Source of the DNA: Segatella copri
GTDB lineage: Bacteria; Bacteroidota; Bacteroidia; Bacteroidales; Bacteroidaceae
Reading direction: 5' to 3'
Length of the DNA stretch: 64,000 bases
Assembly (NCBI RefSeq): GCF_019127135.1
Contig: NZ_JAHOEA010000012.1
Coordinates: forward strand, 1-64,000
Position numbers and translations under genes: made by a program. Of this stretch, positions 63,106-64,000 are shown piece by piece. Numbering within the stretch: the stretch's first letter is position 1; each line of letters starts with the position of its first letter. The notes below the pieces were generated by a model. It had not been told where the DNA came from. It ran no database searches and saw only the letters and a list, made by a program, of their open reading frames with translations.

Positions 63106-64000
63106 TCAGCGGTTTCTGTTCTGCTTGAACTCACGTATTGCCTGATTCACATCATATTTCTTTCCATTCTTGAAAGCTATGATGAAAGCTTCCGGGAACT
63201 TCTCGGCAAGCGTCTTGCGCAAACGGTAAATCTCATTATAATTGGTAGAGGCTCCCATCGTATATTTCACCATATTGCCTTCCTGATAACTGTCGTAACC
63301 GGTTTCGCCCTTGAAATGGGCATCGCCCTTGCGGAGCATGCGGTTGCTGACAAATATCTGAAGCTTGAAGACAGGCGCATCAGCTACATGGGCTTTCTGC
63401 TGTGCCGGCTTGTTCTGAGCTACAGTTCTGTTCTGCTGGTTCTGTCTGCTCTGCTGATCCTGTTTATCCTGCTGGTTCTGTCTTCTGTTCTGCTGAACCG
63501 TTCTGGCCTTTTCCGCTCTGGTTTCCACATGCTTCACCATTCTTCTCGGAGCAGTATCCGCCTCCTCTGCACGGCGCTCATCCTGCTCCCGCTTCGTATC
63601 AGAAACAATCTTGGCAACCGACACCGATTCGGTATCTGCAGCACGATAAGGAACTGAGATGGATTTATCGTATTTATTGCGATATTGCGCAAAACCTTCG
63701 TAGATGCCTCGGGCGATATCATCCACCCTGCTGGCATCGTTGAGCAGTCTTTCTTCATCAGCAGTAGTGATGAAACCGAGCTCTATCAGACAGCTAGGCA
63801 TCGAAGTTTCTCTGAGAACCAGGAATCCAGCCTGATGCACGCCCTTATCCGGACGGTTGGCACTGTTGCATACCTTTCGCTGGATATTGCGCGCCAGTTC
63901 TACGCTTCTTTCCATATTCTTACCCTGTATGAACTCGAAGATGATGTAGCTCTCAGAAGATCTTGGGTCGAAACCCTGATAGGTCTGCTGATAGCCCTTC
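63106..64000 (-). CDS. N-acetylmuramoyl-L-alanine amidase (N-terminus cut by window edge)
   Basis: The frame is open from the right edge to a stop at 63106; 298 residues are visible and the true start lies outside. The amidase_3 core shows GYQQTYQGFDPRSSESYIIFEF, LARNIQRKVCNSANRPDKGVHQAGFLVLRETSMPSCLIELGFITTADEE with the catalytic Glu in LIELGF. The first Zn ligands would be upstream. A long Gln/Asn/Arg-rich linker follows (about residues 150-210). The C-terminal domain (VFKLQIFVSNRMLRKGDAHFKG, YRLRKTLAEKFPEAFIIAF) resembles a SPOR-like peptidoglycan-binding fold. The enzyme cuts the amide bond between glycan and peptide stems during division. Its pairing with the mlaD-like gene is common in Bacteroidetes. 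Confidence 0.9.
   Translation of the reverse strand, partial: KGYQQTYQGFDPRSSESYIIFEFIQGKNMERSVELARNIQRKVCNSANRPDKGVHQAGFLVLRETSMPSCLIELGFITTADEERLLNDASRVDDIARGIYEGFAQYRNKYDKSISVPYRAADTESVSVAKIVSDTKREQDERRAEEADTAPRRMVKHVETRAEKARTVQQNRRQNQQDKQDQQSRQNQQNRTVAQNKPAQQKAHVADAPVFKLQIFVSNRMLRKGDAHFKGETGYDSYQEGNMVKYTMGASTNYNEIYRLRKTLAEKFPEAFIIAFKNGKKYDVNQAIREFKQNRNR

Overview
The window looks like chromosome from a gut or oral Prevotella-type Bacteroidetes, close to Prevotella/Segatella copri. The evidence is two SusC/SusD polysaccharide-utilisation loci, a one-piece hybrid two-component regulator, a PorQ type IX secretion protein, Bacteroidetes-type promoters (TTTG, about 20 bp, TAnnTTTG) before most transcription units, A-rich leaders without Shine-Dalgarno sequences, and many lipobox signal peptides. 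No transposase, integrase, phage gene or CRISPR array is visible. The genus name is inference from gene content.

Layout. 1-1384: a cut S26-type signal peptidase and an HPr-kinase-like ATPase, the edge of a possible peptide-maturation cassette. 1672-3474: a membrane protein, an ECF sigma factor and its probable anti-sigma factor. 3609-6170: rsmF, folA and an Lrp/AsnC regulator. 6252-11456: ExbB/ExbD energiser genes headed by a tRNA-Ser(GGA) gene, then tatD, a polyprenyl synthase and tonB. 11559-13268: porQ and cmk. 13360-13680: a candidate small RNA and two hairpin repeats. 13679-21166: ispH, a DUF1573 protein and a giant alpha-2-macroglobulin-like protein. 21326-23821: a GH94 cellobiose-type phosphorylase. 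23822-24726: 0.9 kb without a clear gene but full of palindromes, a 37-bp inverted repeat and iteron-like repeats. 24727-29784: a small lipoprotein, uxuA/uxuB and rmuC. 29977-43989: PUL 1 (GH5, SusC, SusD, a surface glycan-binding protein, GH3) with its HTCS regulator. 44114-45400: an M18 aminopeptidase. 45457-54925: PUL 2 (SusC, SusD, GH30, a surface protein) with a SusR-like regulator. 54926-55684: a repeat-rich gap. 55685-57007: an orphan short SusD. 57129-60280: a TPP riboswitch, a thiamin receptor and a PnuC/PnuT permease. 60430-64000: dnaA, an MlaD-type protein and a cut cell-wall amidase.

How it works together. PUL 1 and PUL 2 look built for different beta-glucans. A GH5 endoglucanase with a GH3 beta-glucosidase suggests cereal or xyloglucan-type beta-1,4 chains. 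A GH30 enzyme with a SusR-like regulator resembles the fungal beta-1,6-glucan locus of B. thetaiotaomicron. The GH94 phosphorylase can take up cellobiose-type products in the cytoplasm. The ExbB/ExbD and TonB genes supply energy to the SusC pores and the thiamin receptor.

The most unusual features are not protein-coding: (i) 7-bp tandem arrays that start at or across stop codons of several genes; (ii) five hairpins with an invariant AAAAC pentaloop but different, perfectly paired stems; (iii) a probable roughly 100-nt small RNA with a canonical promoter and terminator; (iv) two 22-bp-period iteron-like arrays.
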